From Youngiibacter multivorans (GTDB lineage: Bacteria > Bacillota > Clostridia > Clostridiales > Clostridiaceae): a stretch of DNA of 15,693 nt. A model generated the notes under the pieces. That model was not told the DNA's origin. It did not search any database and worked only from the letters and a program-made list of their open reading frames with translations. Both the position numbers and the translations under genes were made by a program. Shown here in pieces: positions 1-7,159 of this stretch. Numbering within the stretch: the first letter of the stretch is position 1; every line of letters starts with the position of its first letter. The stretch spans positions 1 through 15,693 of the forward strand of contig NZ_JAGGKC010000044.1 in assembly GCF_017873395.1 (NCBI RefSeq), read 5' to 3'.

Positions 1-260
1 GTAGGCATATTAATAACAAACTCACCTGTTTGCTCGATATTATTGCATGTGTCTTTACGTATACCCTCTGTTGTCTGATTTATCGATAACATTACATATG
101 GAGGATCGAAGGTCAAATTCATATACTGACTATAAGGGGCTAAATTAGATTTTCCATCTTTGCTCATAGTGGATACCCATGCGATAGGTCTTGGAACCGA
201 TATGGATTTGAAGGGTCCCATTGGTAGGCCGTGGTTGTCTAGTGCTGGATCATAATTCAT
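1..260 (-). CDS. Flavin reductase-like (flavoredoxin-type) protein, 3' end cut by window
   Basis: The first 86 residues are visible and the rest lies beyond position 1. The protein begins MNYDPALDNHGLPMGPFKS and continues with a PRPIAWVST segment at about residues 23-31, then NLAPYSQY and FDPPYVMLSI. This is the pattern of the flavin-reductase-like FMN-binding split barrel (flavoredoxin/DIM6 type), whose members bind FMN and reduce flavin or pass electrons in the cytoplasm. The ATG at 258-260 is preceded by a GGAG ribosome site about 8 bases upstream. It lies 67 bases after the MaoC gene with no terminator between them, so it is probably the last visible gene of the sigma-54 operon. The electron acceptor cannot be told from the sequence. 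A pyridoxamine-oxidase-like split barrel is the main alternative. Confidence 0.8.
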   Translation of the reverse strand, partial: MNYDPALDNHGLPMGPFKSISVPRPIAWVSTMSKDGKSNLAPYSQYMNLTFDPPYVMLSINQTTEGIRKDTCNNIEQTGEFVINMP

Positions 261-327
261 AATTCTTATCTCCTTCTATTTTTACTTAATTTCGATACTT
301 GGTACCTTTTATGTTATTTTTACATTT

Positions 328-750
328 CTACTGTGTGATAATTTTAATAGTCGCCTCACCATCAACAACAATTTTTCCTTCTTGATTTTGGCAATAAGCT
401 CGATATTTTATAATTTTCTTCTCAGGAATCATTTCTGTAACCTCTACAATTGCAGAAATAGTATCCCCAATTCTAACAGGAGCTGTAAATTTCTGAGTAT
501 GTCCAATGTAAATTGCGCCACCTCCAAAGAAGCTAGCTCCAGCTTGCCCCAACAAACTAGCGATAAACATTCCATGAACTATCCGGCCTTGGAACATAGT
601 AGTTTTAGCATAAACTTCATTCATATGGACAGGATTGAAGTCACCACTAATGCCGGCAAACATAATAACATCAGTTTCTGTTATAGTCTTAGTAAAAACA
701 TTTTTATCACCTAGTTTGAACTCATCATATTTTTTTATTTCATACGCCAT
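328..750 (-). CDS. MaoC-like (R)-specific enoyl-CoA hydratase
   Basis: This 140-residue single-domain hot-dog protein is of the usual PhaJ/MaoC length. The hydratase-2 signature is intact: GDFNPVH at residues 36-42, with D37 and H42 the expected catalytic pair, followed by RIVHGMF about 20 residues later. Such enzymes hydrate trans-2-enoyl-CoA to (R)-3-hydroxyacyl-CoA, or the reverse, in the cytoplasm. The ATG at 748-750 was chosen over an upstream in-frame start because AAGGAGG sits 8-9 bases before it. That ribosome site overlaps the stop of the broken dehydrogenase, which suggests the two were once translationally linked. With the CoA-transferase upstream it fits a short beta-oxidation-like or 3-hydroxyacyl-CoA module. 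Chain-length preference cannot be read from the sequence. Confidence 0.9.
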   Translation of the reverse strand: MAYEIKKYDEFKLGDKNVFTKTITETDVIMFAGISGDFNPVHMNEVYAKTTMFQGRIVHGMFIASLLGQAGASFFGGGAIYIGHTQKFTAPVRIGDTISAIVEVTEMIPEKKIIKYRAYCQNQEGKIVVDGEATIKIITQ

Positions 751-763
751 TCTCAAGTCCTCC

Positions 764-1203
764 TTAATAATTATGTTGTACCCAACCACCATTTACGTTT
801 ATTGTCTGGCCACTTATATAAGATGCATCGTCAGATGAAAGAAATACACCTGTTTTCGCTACTTCTTTTGGATCACCTCCTCGAGCTAATGGAATCTGTG
901 CTACCATCGTCTTCTGAATGTCCTCTGGGATTGCGGTAGCCATCTCAGTAAGCATAAAGCCAGGCGCAATAGCATTTACATTAATGTTCTTTCTTCCTAG
1001 TTCCTTTAGCGAGTGTTTTAGTCATCCCGATTACACCAGCTTTTGAAGCGGAGTAATTTGTCTGCCTTAAATTTCCTATTCACCTGCTATTGAACTTATG
1101 TTTACGATTTTGCCATAGTTTTGCTGTGTAAAGTACTTTGCAACTTATTGAGTGCAAATAAACATAGATTTTAAGTTTATATTCATTACTGAATCCCACT
1201 TTT
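764..1203 (-). pseudogene. Short-chain dehydrogenase/reductase (FabG/PhaB-like) remnant, truncated and frameshifted
   Basis: Read on the minus strand, the pieces join into the C-terminal 60 percent of a classical SDR: a WDSVMNINLKSMF helix, GKIVNISS, the catalytic YSASKAG motif, IAPGF and the final SGQTINVNGGW. The N-terminal half, with the TGxxxGxG nucleotide loop and the NNAG motif, is missing. Further lesions are an in-frame TAA at 1145-1147, a one-base deletion near 1078-1081 and a one-base insertion near 1003-1004, which together restore the frame. The 5' edge runs directly into the CoA-transferase tail. The intact enzyme would have been a 3-oxoacyl/3-hydroxyacyl-CoA oxidoreductase, matching the neighbouring CoA-transferase and hydratase. 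The separate lesions argue for real decay rather than a single read error. Confidence 0.88.
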
Positions 1204-2763
1204 CTTCACATCCAGAATTTGCTTTAAACCACCCCATTTTGCATTAAATATTGCGCTGTCCATTTCCTTAAGGTTTGGAGATATTTTCGGTTTGAAGTCC
1301 ATTAATCCTAGAATATCTTTTGTGAGATCAACACCTGGGGCGATTTCAATTAGCGTCATTTCACCGTTTTCCAGAGTAAACACAGCTCTTTCAGTAATGT
1401 AAAGTACTGGTTGATTAATGCTATTTGCAAATGATCCACTGAAGGTGATTTGGTCAACCTCATTAATAAATTTCTTGCTTTTTCCTTCATTCAGAATGTT
1501 CAACTTTCCACTTACAACTTCAATTACAAGTCCTCCGGCAGTAAAGGTGCCACAGAAGATCACTTTCTTTGAATTCTGAGTAATATTTATAAAACCTCCT
1601 GGGCCCATTACTTTCGGCCCAAATTTGCTTACATTAACATTCCCAGAAATATCTGTCTGTGCGAGCCCTAGGAAAGCTGCGTCAAGACCCCCACCATCAT
1701 AGAAGTCAAACATCGAATCCATTTCAATCATAGAATCAGCATTGTATGCGGCTCCAAAATCCAACCCTCCTCCAGGTACTCCTCCAATCAATCCTAACTC
1801 AGTTGTCAAAGTCATCATGTCACTAACACCTTCTTCAGCAGCAACCGAAGCAACTCCATCAGGCATTCCTACGCCCAAATTAATTACGGTATTTGGAGCA
1901 AGTTCCATTGTTGCACGTCTGGCGATTATTTTTCGTTCATCCAAGGGTAATGGCTCAATTGAATGTAAAGGTATTTTTATTTCTCCTGCAAAGGACGGAT
2001 TATAGTATGTACCCATTGTTTGCAGATGGTTTTCAGGTCTAGCCACTACAACATAGTCCACCATAATACCTGGAACTCTAATGTCCTTAGGATTTAGACT
2101 ATTAGCTTTTGCAATGTTCTCAACTTGTGCAATAACTATACCTCCAGCATTTTTTACAGCTGTAGCTAAAGCTAATTGTTCAGTTAATCCAGCTTCTCTT
2201 GTAAAGGAAAGATTCCCTTTCTCATCAGCAACAGATGCCTTAAGTAAAGCGATATCAACCGGTACACTCTTGTAGAGAAGGTACTCTTCTCCTTCAATTT
2301 CGATTACTTTTACCATGTCATCTTTAGTTTGGGGTGTTATTTTCCCACCTTCAATTCTTGGATCAGCATATGTGCCAAGCCCTACCTTAGTAATAACACC
2401 AGGCTTTTTACTTGCCATAGCCCTAAACATGTGAGAAACAACACCTTGAGGAAATAGATAACATTCGATTTTCTGTTCCTCAACCAACTTAGCCATTCTT
2501 GGAGCAGCGCCGGTATGAGCACAAACAAGTTTTTTTACTAGCCCTTCATAACCAAGATGATGTGTACCTTTGTCTTTCCAGTTACCCGATGCTGAACTAT
2601 GGACTATTGTCAAATTACGTGGGCTTCCGGTGTTCAAGAATCGCTTCTCTATTGCCATAGATACTTCTTCTGGCCATCCTATCAACCCTAGACAAGCTGC
2701 GCCTATTGTTGCGCCATCGTGAATCAATAGTGCCGCCGAATCGGCGTCAATAATTTTCGTCAT
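1186..2763 (-). CDS. Acyl-CoA:acetate/3-ketoacid CoA-transferase (propionate CoA-transferase/YdiF-like)
   Basis: This 525-residue fused alpha-beta CoA-transferase is close to the usual 520-odd residues of the propionate/acetoacetate CoA-transferase family. The C-terminal half holds the expected active-site glutamate in TTELGLIGG (E322), followed by a glycine-rich VPGGGLDFG segment and DGGGLDAAFLG. The N-terminal half shows the GATIGAACLGLIGWPEE pattern of the first subunit fold. Such enzymes move CoA between an acyl-CoA and acetate or another acid through a glutamyl-CoA intermediate. The ATG at 2761-2763 follows an AAAGGAG site; the open frame upstream runs through the sigma-54 promoter and is not coding. 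The last residues (KKSGIQ) read into dehydrogenase-derived DNA, so the native tail is probably slightly changed. It is the first gene of the operon. The substrate is not determinable here. Confidence 0.93.
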   Translation of the reverse strand: MTKIIDADSAALLIHDGATIGAACLGLIGWPEEVSMAIEKRFLNTGSPRNLTIVHSSASGNWKDKGTHHLGYEGLVKKLVCAHTGAAPRMAKLVEEQKIECYLFPQGVVSHMFRAMASKKPGVITKVGLGTYADPRIEGGKITPQTKDDMVKVIEIEGEEYLLYKSVPVDIALLKASVADEKGNLSFTREAGLTEQLALATAVKNAGGIVIAQVENIAKANSLNPKDIRVPGIMVDYVVVARPENHLQTMGTYYNPSFAGEIKIPLHSIEPLPLDERKIIARRATMELAPNTVINLGVGMPDGVASVAAEEGVSDMMTLTTELGLIGGVPGGGLDFGAAYNADSMIEMDSMFDFYDGGGLDAAFLGLAQTDISGNVNVSKFGPKVMGPGGFINITQNSKKVIFCGTFTAGGLVIEVVSGKLNILNEGKSKKFINEVDQITFSGSFANSINQPVLYITERAVFTLENGEMTLIEIAPGVDLTKDILGLMDFKPKISPNLKEMDSAIFNAKWGGLKQILDVKKSGIQ

Positions 2764-2791
2764 GTTTATCACTCCTTTCACATAGAGTAAT

Positions 2792-2807
2792 AGCAAGAAG
2801 CATGCCA
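2792..2807 (-). promoter_or_regulatory. Sigma-54 (-24/-12) promoter of the CoA-transferase operon
   Basis: The minus strand reads TGGCATGCTTCTTGCT. This fits the sigma-54 consensus TGGCAYG-N4-TTGCW at every defined position, with the required ten bases between the GG and GC pairs. The predicted transcript start, near 2781, leaves a leader of about 18 bases containing the AAAGGAG ribosome site before the ATG at 2763. Transcription should need an AAA+ enhancer-binding activator, which is not in this window. Confidence 0.8.
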
Positions 2808-2825
2808 TAACGTTTTCAGTGCCAA

Positions 2826-2917
2826 AACACATGAATTTATGTGTTAAAGGGACAATTTTGTCCTAAAATTGAGACAGGTTTAGTTGGCTGAGAAATATTG
2901 TGTCCTTTTATTAGGAC
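2826..2917. promoter_or_regulatory. Candidate enhancer (UAS) region with three dyads upstream of the sigma-54 promoter
   Basis: Three inverted repeats lie behind the promoter: AACACAT/ATGTGTT (2826-2845), GGACAA/TTGTCC (2850-2863) and GTCCT/AGGAC (2902-2917). Their centres are about 55, 76 and 129 bases upstream of the predicted start, and 21 and 53 bases apart, close to two and five helical turns. The last two share TGTCC/GGACA-like half-sites. Position and phasing suit an activator-binding region. The assignment is an inference, since AT-rich DNA gives short dyads by chance. Confidence 0.45.
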
Positions 2918-3293
2918 TCTTAATATTCCATATATTTTGGCCTAAAAGCCTAATCAATATATTTATGATATTTTTTTACTATTTTTTAATAATCATAAAA
3001 CCATGCAGTATTTTAGCCTCGTGGTTTTGTGTTTAAAAAATTTATATTTGTTTTACTTATCATGGGATAAAAGCCAAGGTGTTTCATTATGTTTCACTCT
3101 AAAAAATCTTTACACTCTAATTAAATGAGGCTTCTCCTTTTTCATCATTTGCTAGCATTTTGAATAAGTAGTCAATATTTACATATTCATACACACCAAA
3201 TTATTATCATTATGGAGTTGCAGCTTGAGATATTCTTTTGATTGTACTTAGTGAATCTCTCCATTTCACGAAGTTTTGTTGTTACATAACGCA
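2918..3293. other. Non-coding AT-rich interval
   Basis: No gene with a ribosome site and plausible protein is seen here on either strand. A weak inverted repeat AAAACCA/TGGTTTT occurs at 2997-3028. On the minus strand two short open stretches between about 3110 and 3270 (ending in a NDEKGEASFN-like tail) look faintly protein-like but are out of frame with one another and have no start signal. They could be remains of a decayed gene and are not called. Confidence 0.5.
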
Positions 3294-3345
3294 AAAAGAA
3301 ATAGCTCGAAAAGCTTTCTATATCGCTTTTCGAGCTATTTCTTTT
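3294..3345. terminator. Bidirectional intrinsic terminator, perfect 21-bp stem
   Basis: Positions 3294-3314 and 3325-3345 are perfect inverted repeats around a 10-base loop. The outer ends are AAAAG and CTTTT, so each strand gives a stem closed by a T-rich run. It lies about 65 bases past the stop of the SnoaL-like gene, ends that transcript, and insulates the sigma-54 operon from it. Confidence 0.85.
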
Positions 3346-3347
3346 AT

Positions 3348-3381
3348 ACAGTATATACTGTTGACTCGACAGAATATTCTG
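3348..3381. promoter_or_regulatory. Two tandem 12-bp palindromes of the form CAGWATATWCTG
   Basis: CAGTATATACTG at 3349-3360 (extended to a 14-base palindrome at 3348-3361) and CAGAATATTCTG at 3370-3381 are perfect palindromes. They differ only at the symmetric fourth and ninth positions, and their centres are exactly 21 bases apart. They lie between the SnoaL-like stop codon and the terminator. This is how paired operator sites for a dimeric regulator look, but no convincing promoter overlaps them. Confidence 0.45.
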
Positions 3382-3409
3382 GTCCCAATATTATTTCTCT
3401 ACAAATAAG

Positions 3410-3898
3410 CTATTTTGAAAATTGTTTGTTTAAGAAATTGGTATCGTAGTATTCTTCGAAGGATTTAACTTTACCGTTCTCAAATTTGAATACTTGCAAA
3501 TACTTCCCATTGTATTTCAAATGAACATTGCCAAAGGTTTCTGTTGTATCTGCATCGATATCACTCCTGGCTTTAGTGATTATTACATTGGGATCTTCTC
3601 CTGGAATTATCTCATCAATTGTCCAATCAAACTTACCTTTCATATCAAATATCGGATCCCAAAATGACTTTACTGCATCCCAACCAGATAATTCTACTTG
3701 CCTGCATACTGCAACATCATCAGCAACAAACGGTGTAATCACAGCAGGTTCGGCTTCTACCCATAGGCTATAGAACTTCTCTTTATCCTTTAAGTATAAA
3801 GAAAAGAACTCAATGATAGTCTCAATGTTCTTAAGCGCAGTTTCATTAGTACTGTTTATAGGTGGATTGACAACTACATTCTTTATTATCTGTGCCAT
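3410..3898 (-). CDS. SnoaL/NTF2-like protein, PhzA/PhzB-like
   Basis: This 162-residue protein has the cone-shaped alpha+beta fold pattern of the NTF2/SnoaL superfamily. A helical N-terminus (IETIIEFFSLYLKDKEKFYSL) is followed by a FVADDV strand, a GWDAVKSFWDPIFDM helix and strands ending in YLQVFKFENGKVKSFEEYYD. The long N-terminal helix and the final FENGKVKSFEEYYD resemble PhzA/PhzB-type members. Function varies widely in this superfamily (isomerase, cyclase, dehydratase or binding only), so no reaction is assigned. The ATG at 3896-3898 has a GGAGG site 8 bases upstream, better than the in-frame start 15 bases earlier. It is a single-gene unit with its own promoter and terminator, beside the prophage edge. 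Confidence 0.75.
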   Translation of the reverse strand: MAQIIKNVVVNPPINSTNETALKNIETIIEFFSLYLKDKEKFYSLWVEAEPAVITPFVADDVAVCRQVELSGWDAVKSFWDPIFDMKGKFDWTIDEIIPGEDPNVIITKARSDIDADTTETFGNVHLKYNGKYLQVFKFENGKVKSFEEYYDTNFLNKQFSK

Positions 3899-3922
3899 TC
3901 TCTTCCTCCCCAAACGGTATAA

Positions 3923-3951
3923 ATTTTACCCTACAGCATCTGTCGCGCCAA
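3923..3951 (-). promoter_or_regulatory. Sigma-A-type promoter for the SnoaL-like gene
   Basis: On the minus strand TTGGCG (3946-3951) and TAAAAT (3923-3928) are separated by 17 bases. The start would fall near 3916, giving a leader of about 18 bases with the GGAGG ribosome site. Each box departs from consensus at one or two positions. Confidence 0.55.
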
Positions 3952-3994
3952 TAGCAATTTCTAATGTAAATGTTATCATAAACATGTTCTACTT

Positions 3995-4126
3995 TCAACT
4001 CAAGTACAATTTGCTGCAATATGAAATACTGCGATTTGTTTCGGCTACAATTTCATTTTTCAAGCCAATTGTATTTCCAAATCTCTTCTGTATTTCAAAC
4101 CACAAAGGATTAACTAACCAAGTATC
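3995..4126 (-). pseudogene. Orphan 3' reading frame, possible remnant of the host gene interrupted by the prophage
   Basis: Directly beyond the stop of the 524-residue recombinase, another frame stays open for 43 codons (beginning DTWLVNPLWFEIQKRFGN) to a TGA at 3995-3997. The composition is protein-like, with spaced tryptophans and an amphipathic pattern, and there is no start codon or ribosome site for it. The frame also runs a short way back into the recombinase 3' end, to a TAG about 20 codons upstream. A plausible reading is that the phage entered a host gene and left its C-terminal end here, with the att junction near 4115-4145. I do not recognise the protein. A chance open frame is the alternative. 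Confidence 0.35.
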
Positions 4127-5699
4127 AAAATATTTTACCCTGAAGACTAAACTCAAATTCTCCGGTTGGTTGAACCACTACACCGTCTACCAGAGACAAC
4201 CACAGCTCCTCATCGAACGATGTTATGATGCTTTCCTGCTCCCCGATTCTTCTTATCAACTCTTCTATGCCACGTCTCTTTGTACTTGCTTCGTCCCTCT
4301 GTTGGCCTATTGTGTTTAGATCTGCCTTTGTAGATTCATGCCTCTTTAGTAACTCATTGTACTTTGTCTTGTACTCTTCCTGATCACATGCAACCAAGGC
4401 GTTGTCTTTTACACATTTTTCAATGAGATTCTCAACGATAATGATTTCATTTTGGAGGTACATCTCCTCCTCAATTAGCTTGTTTGAATCGAAGATCTCA
4501 TGTGAAATCAATCTTAGATCTGAGATGACCTTGTCCTTGTTAAGTAGTATTTTGTTCAGCTCCTCAATAAATGAATTTTTCAAATTCTCCTCATAAATAT
4601 GTGGGGTGCTGCATTTCTCCTCATCTTGATACTTGTGATTGCATTGCCAAATTAGCCGTCGATACTTGCTGTTTGAGTGCCAGACTTTACTCCCATAATA
4701 GCTGCCACATTGACCACATTTTATTCTACCTGAGAAGCAACTTACTCCTGTCTTATACCCGTTATGTTTCTTCCGGAGTTTTAGTTCGTATTGTACCTGT
4801 TCAAACACATCCGAACTCACTATGCTTGGATGGCTGTTCTCAACATAGTACATGGGGATCTCCCCTTCATTCTTCTTCTTTTTCTTGGTTAGAAAGTCCA
4901 CTGTGAAGGCTTTTTGAAGTATTGCGTCTCCCTTGTATTTTTCATTTGTGAGAATACTTCTAACAGTGCTTATAGGCCATATTTCTTTGCCTCCAGGAGA
5001 AGGGATCTTTTTATCAGTTAGTATCTTTGCTATTCCGCTTGGAGTCTTGCCTTCAAGAAAAAGTCTGTAGATCCTTCTGACCACTTGAGCTTCTTCCTCG
5101 ACAATCTTTGGAAGATTATCCTCACCCTTTTCATAGCCTAAAAATTGACCGTAAGGTAAGTTCACTTTACCTTCTGCGAATCTCTTTCTTTGGCCCCAAG
5201 TTACATTTTCACTAATGCTTCGCGATTCCTCTTGCGCAAGGCTGGACATTATCGTAATGAGCAACTCTCCCTTGCTATCTAATGTATAAATGTTCTCCTT
5301 CTCGAAATAGACCTCTACCCCCTGTTCCTTAAGTTTTCTAACCGTGGTCAGAGTGTCTACAGTGTTCCTTGCGAATCTTGATACGGACTTAGTAATTATC
5401 AGGTCAATCTTCCCATCTAACGCATCACGGACCATTCGATTGAAGCCGTCTCTCTTTTTCGTGCTCGTCGCTGAAATACCTTCATCGGCATAAACCTCGA
5501 CATACTCCCACTCCGACTTTGATTTAATGAATTGCGCGTAGTAGTTCCTTTGCACTTCAAAACTCGATAACTGTTCCTCGTTATCTGTTGATACCCTGGC
5601 GTAGGCTGCGACTCGCCTCTTAGATGTCCAATTGTTTGAAGATATATCACTAAACTTCTTTGCTGCAGGAATAACCGTAATTGCCTTCGCTAAGCTCAT
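4125..5699 (-). CDS. Large serine recombinase, 524 aa, with coiled-coil
   Basis: The resolvase catalytic domain holds YARVST with nucleophile S37, an LIITKSVSRFARN block (arginines at 108 and 111) and FEKENI. A recombinase domain covers about residues 185-310, including RSILTNEKYKGD, and a zinc ribbon follows with C328, C331, C353 and C363. A long charged coiled-coil spans roughly 405-480. This is the layout of phage and transposon large serine integrases, which join attP and attB through a 5'-phosphoserine intermediate, the coiled-coil controlling direction. The start ATG overlaps the stop of the upstream recombinase by four bases (ATGA), and GGGGAGGG lies just before it, so translation is coupled. 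As the last phage gene before host-type DNA it is a strong integrase candidate. Confidence 0.93.
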   Translation of the reverse strand: MSLAKAITVIPAAKKFSDISSNNWTSKRRVAAYARVSTDNEEQLSSFEVQRNYYAQFIKSKSEWEYVEVYADEGISATSTKKRDGFNRMVRDALDGKIDLIITKSVSRFARNTVDTLTTVRKLKEQGVEVYFEKENIYTLDSKGELLITIMSSLAQEESRSISENVTWGQRKRFAEGKVNLPYGQFLGYEKGEDNLPKIVEEEAQVVRRIYRLFLEGKTPSGIAKILTDKKIPSPGGKEIWPISTVRSILTNEKYKGDAILQKAFTVDFLTKKKKKNEGEIPMYYVENSHPSIVSSDVFEQVQYELKLRKKHNGYKTGVSCFSGRIKCGQCGSYYGSKVWHSNSKYRRLIWQCNHKYQDEEKCSTPHIYEENLKNSFIEELNKILLNKDKVISDLRLISHEIFDSNKLIEEEMYLQNEIIIVENLIEKCVKDNALVACDQEEYKTKYNELLKRHESTKADLNTIGQQRDEASTKRRGIEELIRRIGEQESIITSFDEELWLSLVDGVVVQPTGEFEFSLQGKIF

Positions 5700-6919
5700 T
5701 CACAACCCTCCCCAAGGTATATGCTCTTTCCACTTACCAAGTTAATCGTTCCGGATCCATCTGAATTAATTAGTACTGTCTGTATCTGTTTTCTGATCAA
5801 ATCTTTGTCCAAGAAGTCAATCCTAAGAGTGCTCTTCAGTAGCTCTATTAACCTACTTTCTCTTACATATTTCGAACTGCAAGCATCCTTACCATAGTCG
5901 ATGACGCTTCCACAGACTAGATATACTCTTCCATGATTATGTTTTCTTCTGTAGTATTTCCCGCATTCTGTGCATTTGACTAAACCTCTAAGCGGACTCC
6001 GAGTTACTTTTTTGCTAGCTACTCCCGCGGTCTTTTCCTTCAAAATCTTATTCGCTTCATCAAAGATTTCTCTGGATACTAAGGCAGGATGTGAGTTCCT
6101 TACATAGTACTGGGGTAATGCTCCATTGTTGTTTATCAGTTTCTTCTCTAAATGGTTTGACACATATCTTTTTTGAAGGAGTGAATCTCCAACGTATTTC
6201 TCATTCTTAATGATCTTCATTACTTTAGCCGAAGTCCAAACACCGCCACGAGGCCTCTTAACATCTCGAGTTCTAAGGTCATTGGCTATCCTAGTTGCAC
6301 CAATCCCACTAATATAGTCATTGAAGATCTGTCTAACAATCTGAGCTTCAAATTCATTAATTGAAATGGACCTGCCTGAAATATCATAGCCGTACATAAA
6401 CCGTAAGTTTATGGATTCACCTTCTGCATAGCTTTTCCTTACTCGCCACTTGCAGTTCTCGCTTACAGATAAACTTTCTGCTTGAGCAAAAGAAGCGAGG
6501 ATAGTTAGCATTAGCTCACCATCCCCGCTTATTGAATGAATATTTTCTTTTTCAAAGTACACATCAATGTTAAGTGCTTTAAGTTCTCTTACAACCTCAA
6601 GCATTGTCAGGGTATTTCTAGCAAACCTTGAGACTGATTTTGTGATTATCAGATCAATCTTGCCTTCTCTGCAGTCACTAAGCATATTCTGAAACTCTTC
6701 CCTGGTATCCTTAGTGCCTGTCTTAGCTTCATCTGCATATATTCTTACAAATTCCCACTCAGGATTCCTTTGAATCAAATCACTGAAGTAGCTTATCTGA
6801 GCAGAAAGTGACTGGTGCATTGAGTCCTTGTCTGATGACACTCTCGCATATGCAGCAACCTTCTTCTTATAAAGTTTGGATGGTGCTGAAGCCTTGATTA
6901 CTCTTATGATTCGGGTCAT
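5696..6919 (-). CDS. Large serine recombinase, 407 aa, without coiled-coil
   Basis: Related to but clearly diverged from its neighbour, this protein has YARVSS with nucleophile S28, the same LIITKSVSRFARNT block (R98, R101) and FEKENIHS. A recombinase domain covers about 170-300, and a zinc ribbon has C316, C319, C336 and C347. It ends soon after the ribbon, so it lacks the long coiled-coil of the 524-residue protein. The ATG at 6917-6919 has AAAGGAGGAG just upstream; the open frame extends eight codons earlier without support. The pair probably acts together at the att sites, as CcrA/CcrB do in staphylococcal cassettes, though that parallel is an inference. One could instead be the integrase and the other a directionality or inversion enzyme. 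Confidence 0.92.
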   Translation of the reverse strand: MTRIIRVIKASAPSKLYKKKVAAYARVSSDKDSMHQSLSAQISYFSDLIQRNPEWEFVRIYADEAKTGTKDTREEFQNMLSDCREGKIDLIITKSVSRFARNTLTMLEVVRELKALNIDVYFEKENIHSISGDGELMLTILASFAQAESLSVSENCKWRVRKSYAEGESINLRFMYGYDISGRSISINEFEAQIVRQIFNDYISGIGATRIANDLRTRDVKRPRGGVWTSAKVMKIIKNEKYVGDSLLQKRYVSNHLEKKLINNNGALPQYYVRNSHPALVSREIFDEANKILKEKTAGVASKKVTRSPLRGLVKCTECGKYYRRKHNHGRVYLVCGSVIDYGKDACSSKYVRESRLIELLKSTLRIDFLDKDLIRKQIQTVLINSDGSGTINLVSGKSIYLGEGCE

Positions 6920-6983
6920 CTGATCTCCTCCTTTCAGCACCAATGTTAACTCTCATCTTGATACATAGCAACTACATATACCG

Positions 6984-7139
6984 CTATAAACTGCCAATCA
7001 TCGGTTTATATCTAGCAATAAGTAAGTTGTTTATTTTACGAAAATCCTCGTTATTTATAATATTTTGATTGAGGATTGATTTAGCTACAGCCTTAGAAAT
7101 TCGATAATCCTTCTCTCGTTCAAACTGTTCTTTTGTCAT
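6984..7139 (-). CDS. Small conserved-type protein (51 aa, SHOCT-like) leading the recombinase pair
   Basis: The ATG at 7137-7139, with AAGGAG 6-7 bases upstream, opens a 51-codon gene beginning MTKEQFEREKDYRISKAVAK and ending KPMIGSL. The pattern is charged helix, SILNQNIINNEDFRKI, then a short helix and LIARYKP. It resembles the short SHOCT-like proteins I recall being found next to tandem serine recombinases in Firmicutes elements (typically ending KYRPLLGGL), but this is from memory. It lies 64 bases before the 407-residue recombinase and 20 bases after the amidase stop, in the same orientation. The site suggests an accessory or control role in recombination, such as a directionality factor. 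That role is unproven. Confidence 0.72.
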   Translation of the reverse strand: MTKEQFEREKDYRISKAVAKSILNQNIINNEDFRKINNLLIARYKPMIGSL

Positions 7140-7159
7140 ATGTTTCTCCTTACAACCCA

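Noticed and set aside
2997..3028. AAAACCA/TGGTTTT inverted repeat
   Set aside because: The stem is only 7 bp with an 18-base loop in AT-rich DNA, and there is no gene end nearby that needs a terminator.
3110..3270. Minus-strand stretches resembling the end of a decayed gene or transposase
   Set aside because: The pieces are short and out of frame, with no recognisable motif and no terminal repeats.
3813..4319. Plus-strand open frame of 168 codons across the recombinase end
   Set aside because: It overlaps the SnoaL-like gene and the recombinase antisense, has no ribosome site and its product looks like a frame shadow.
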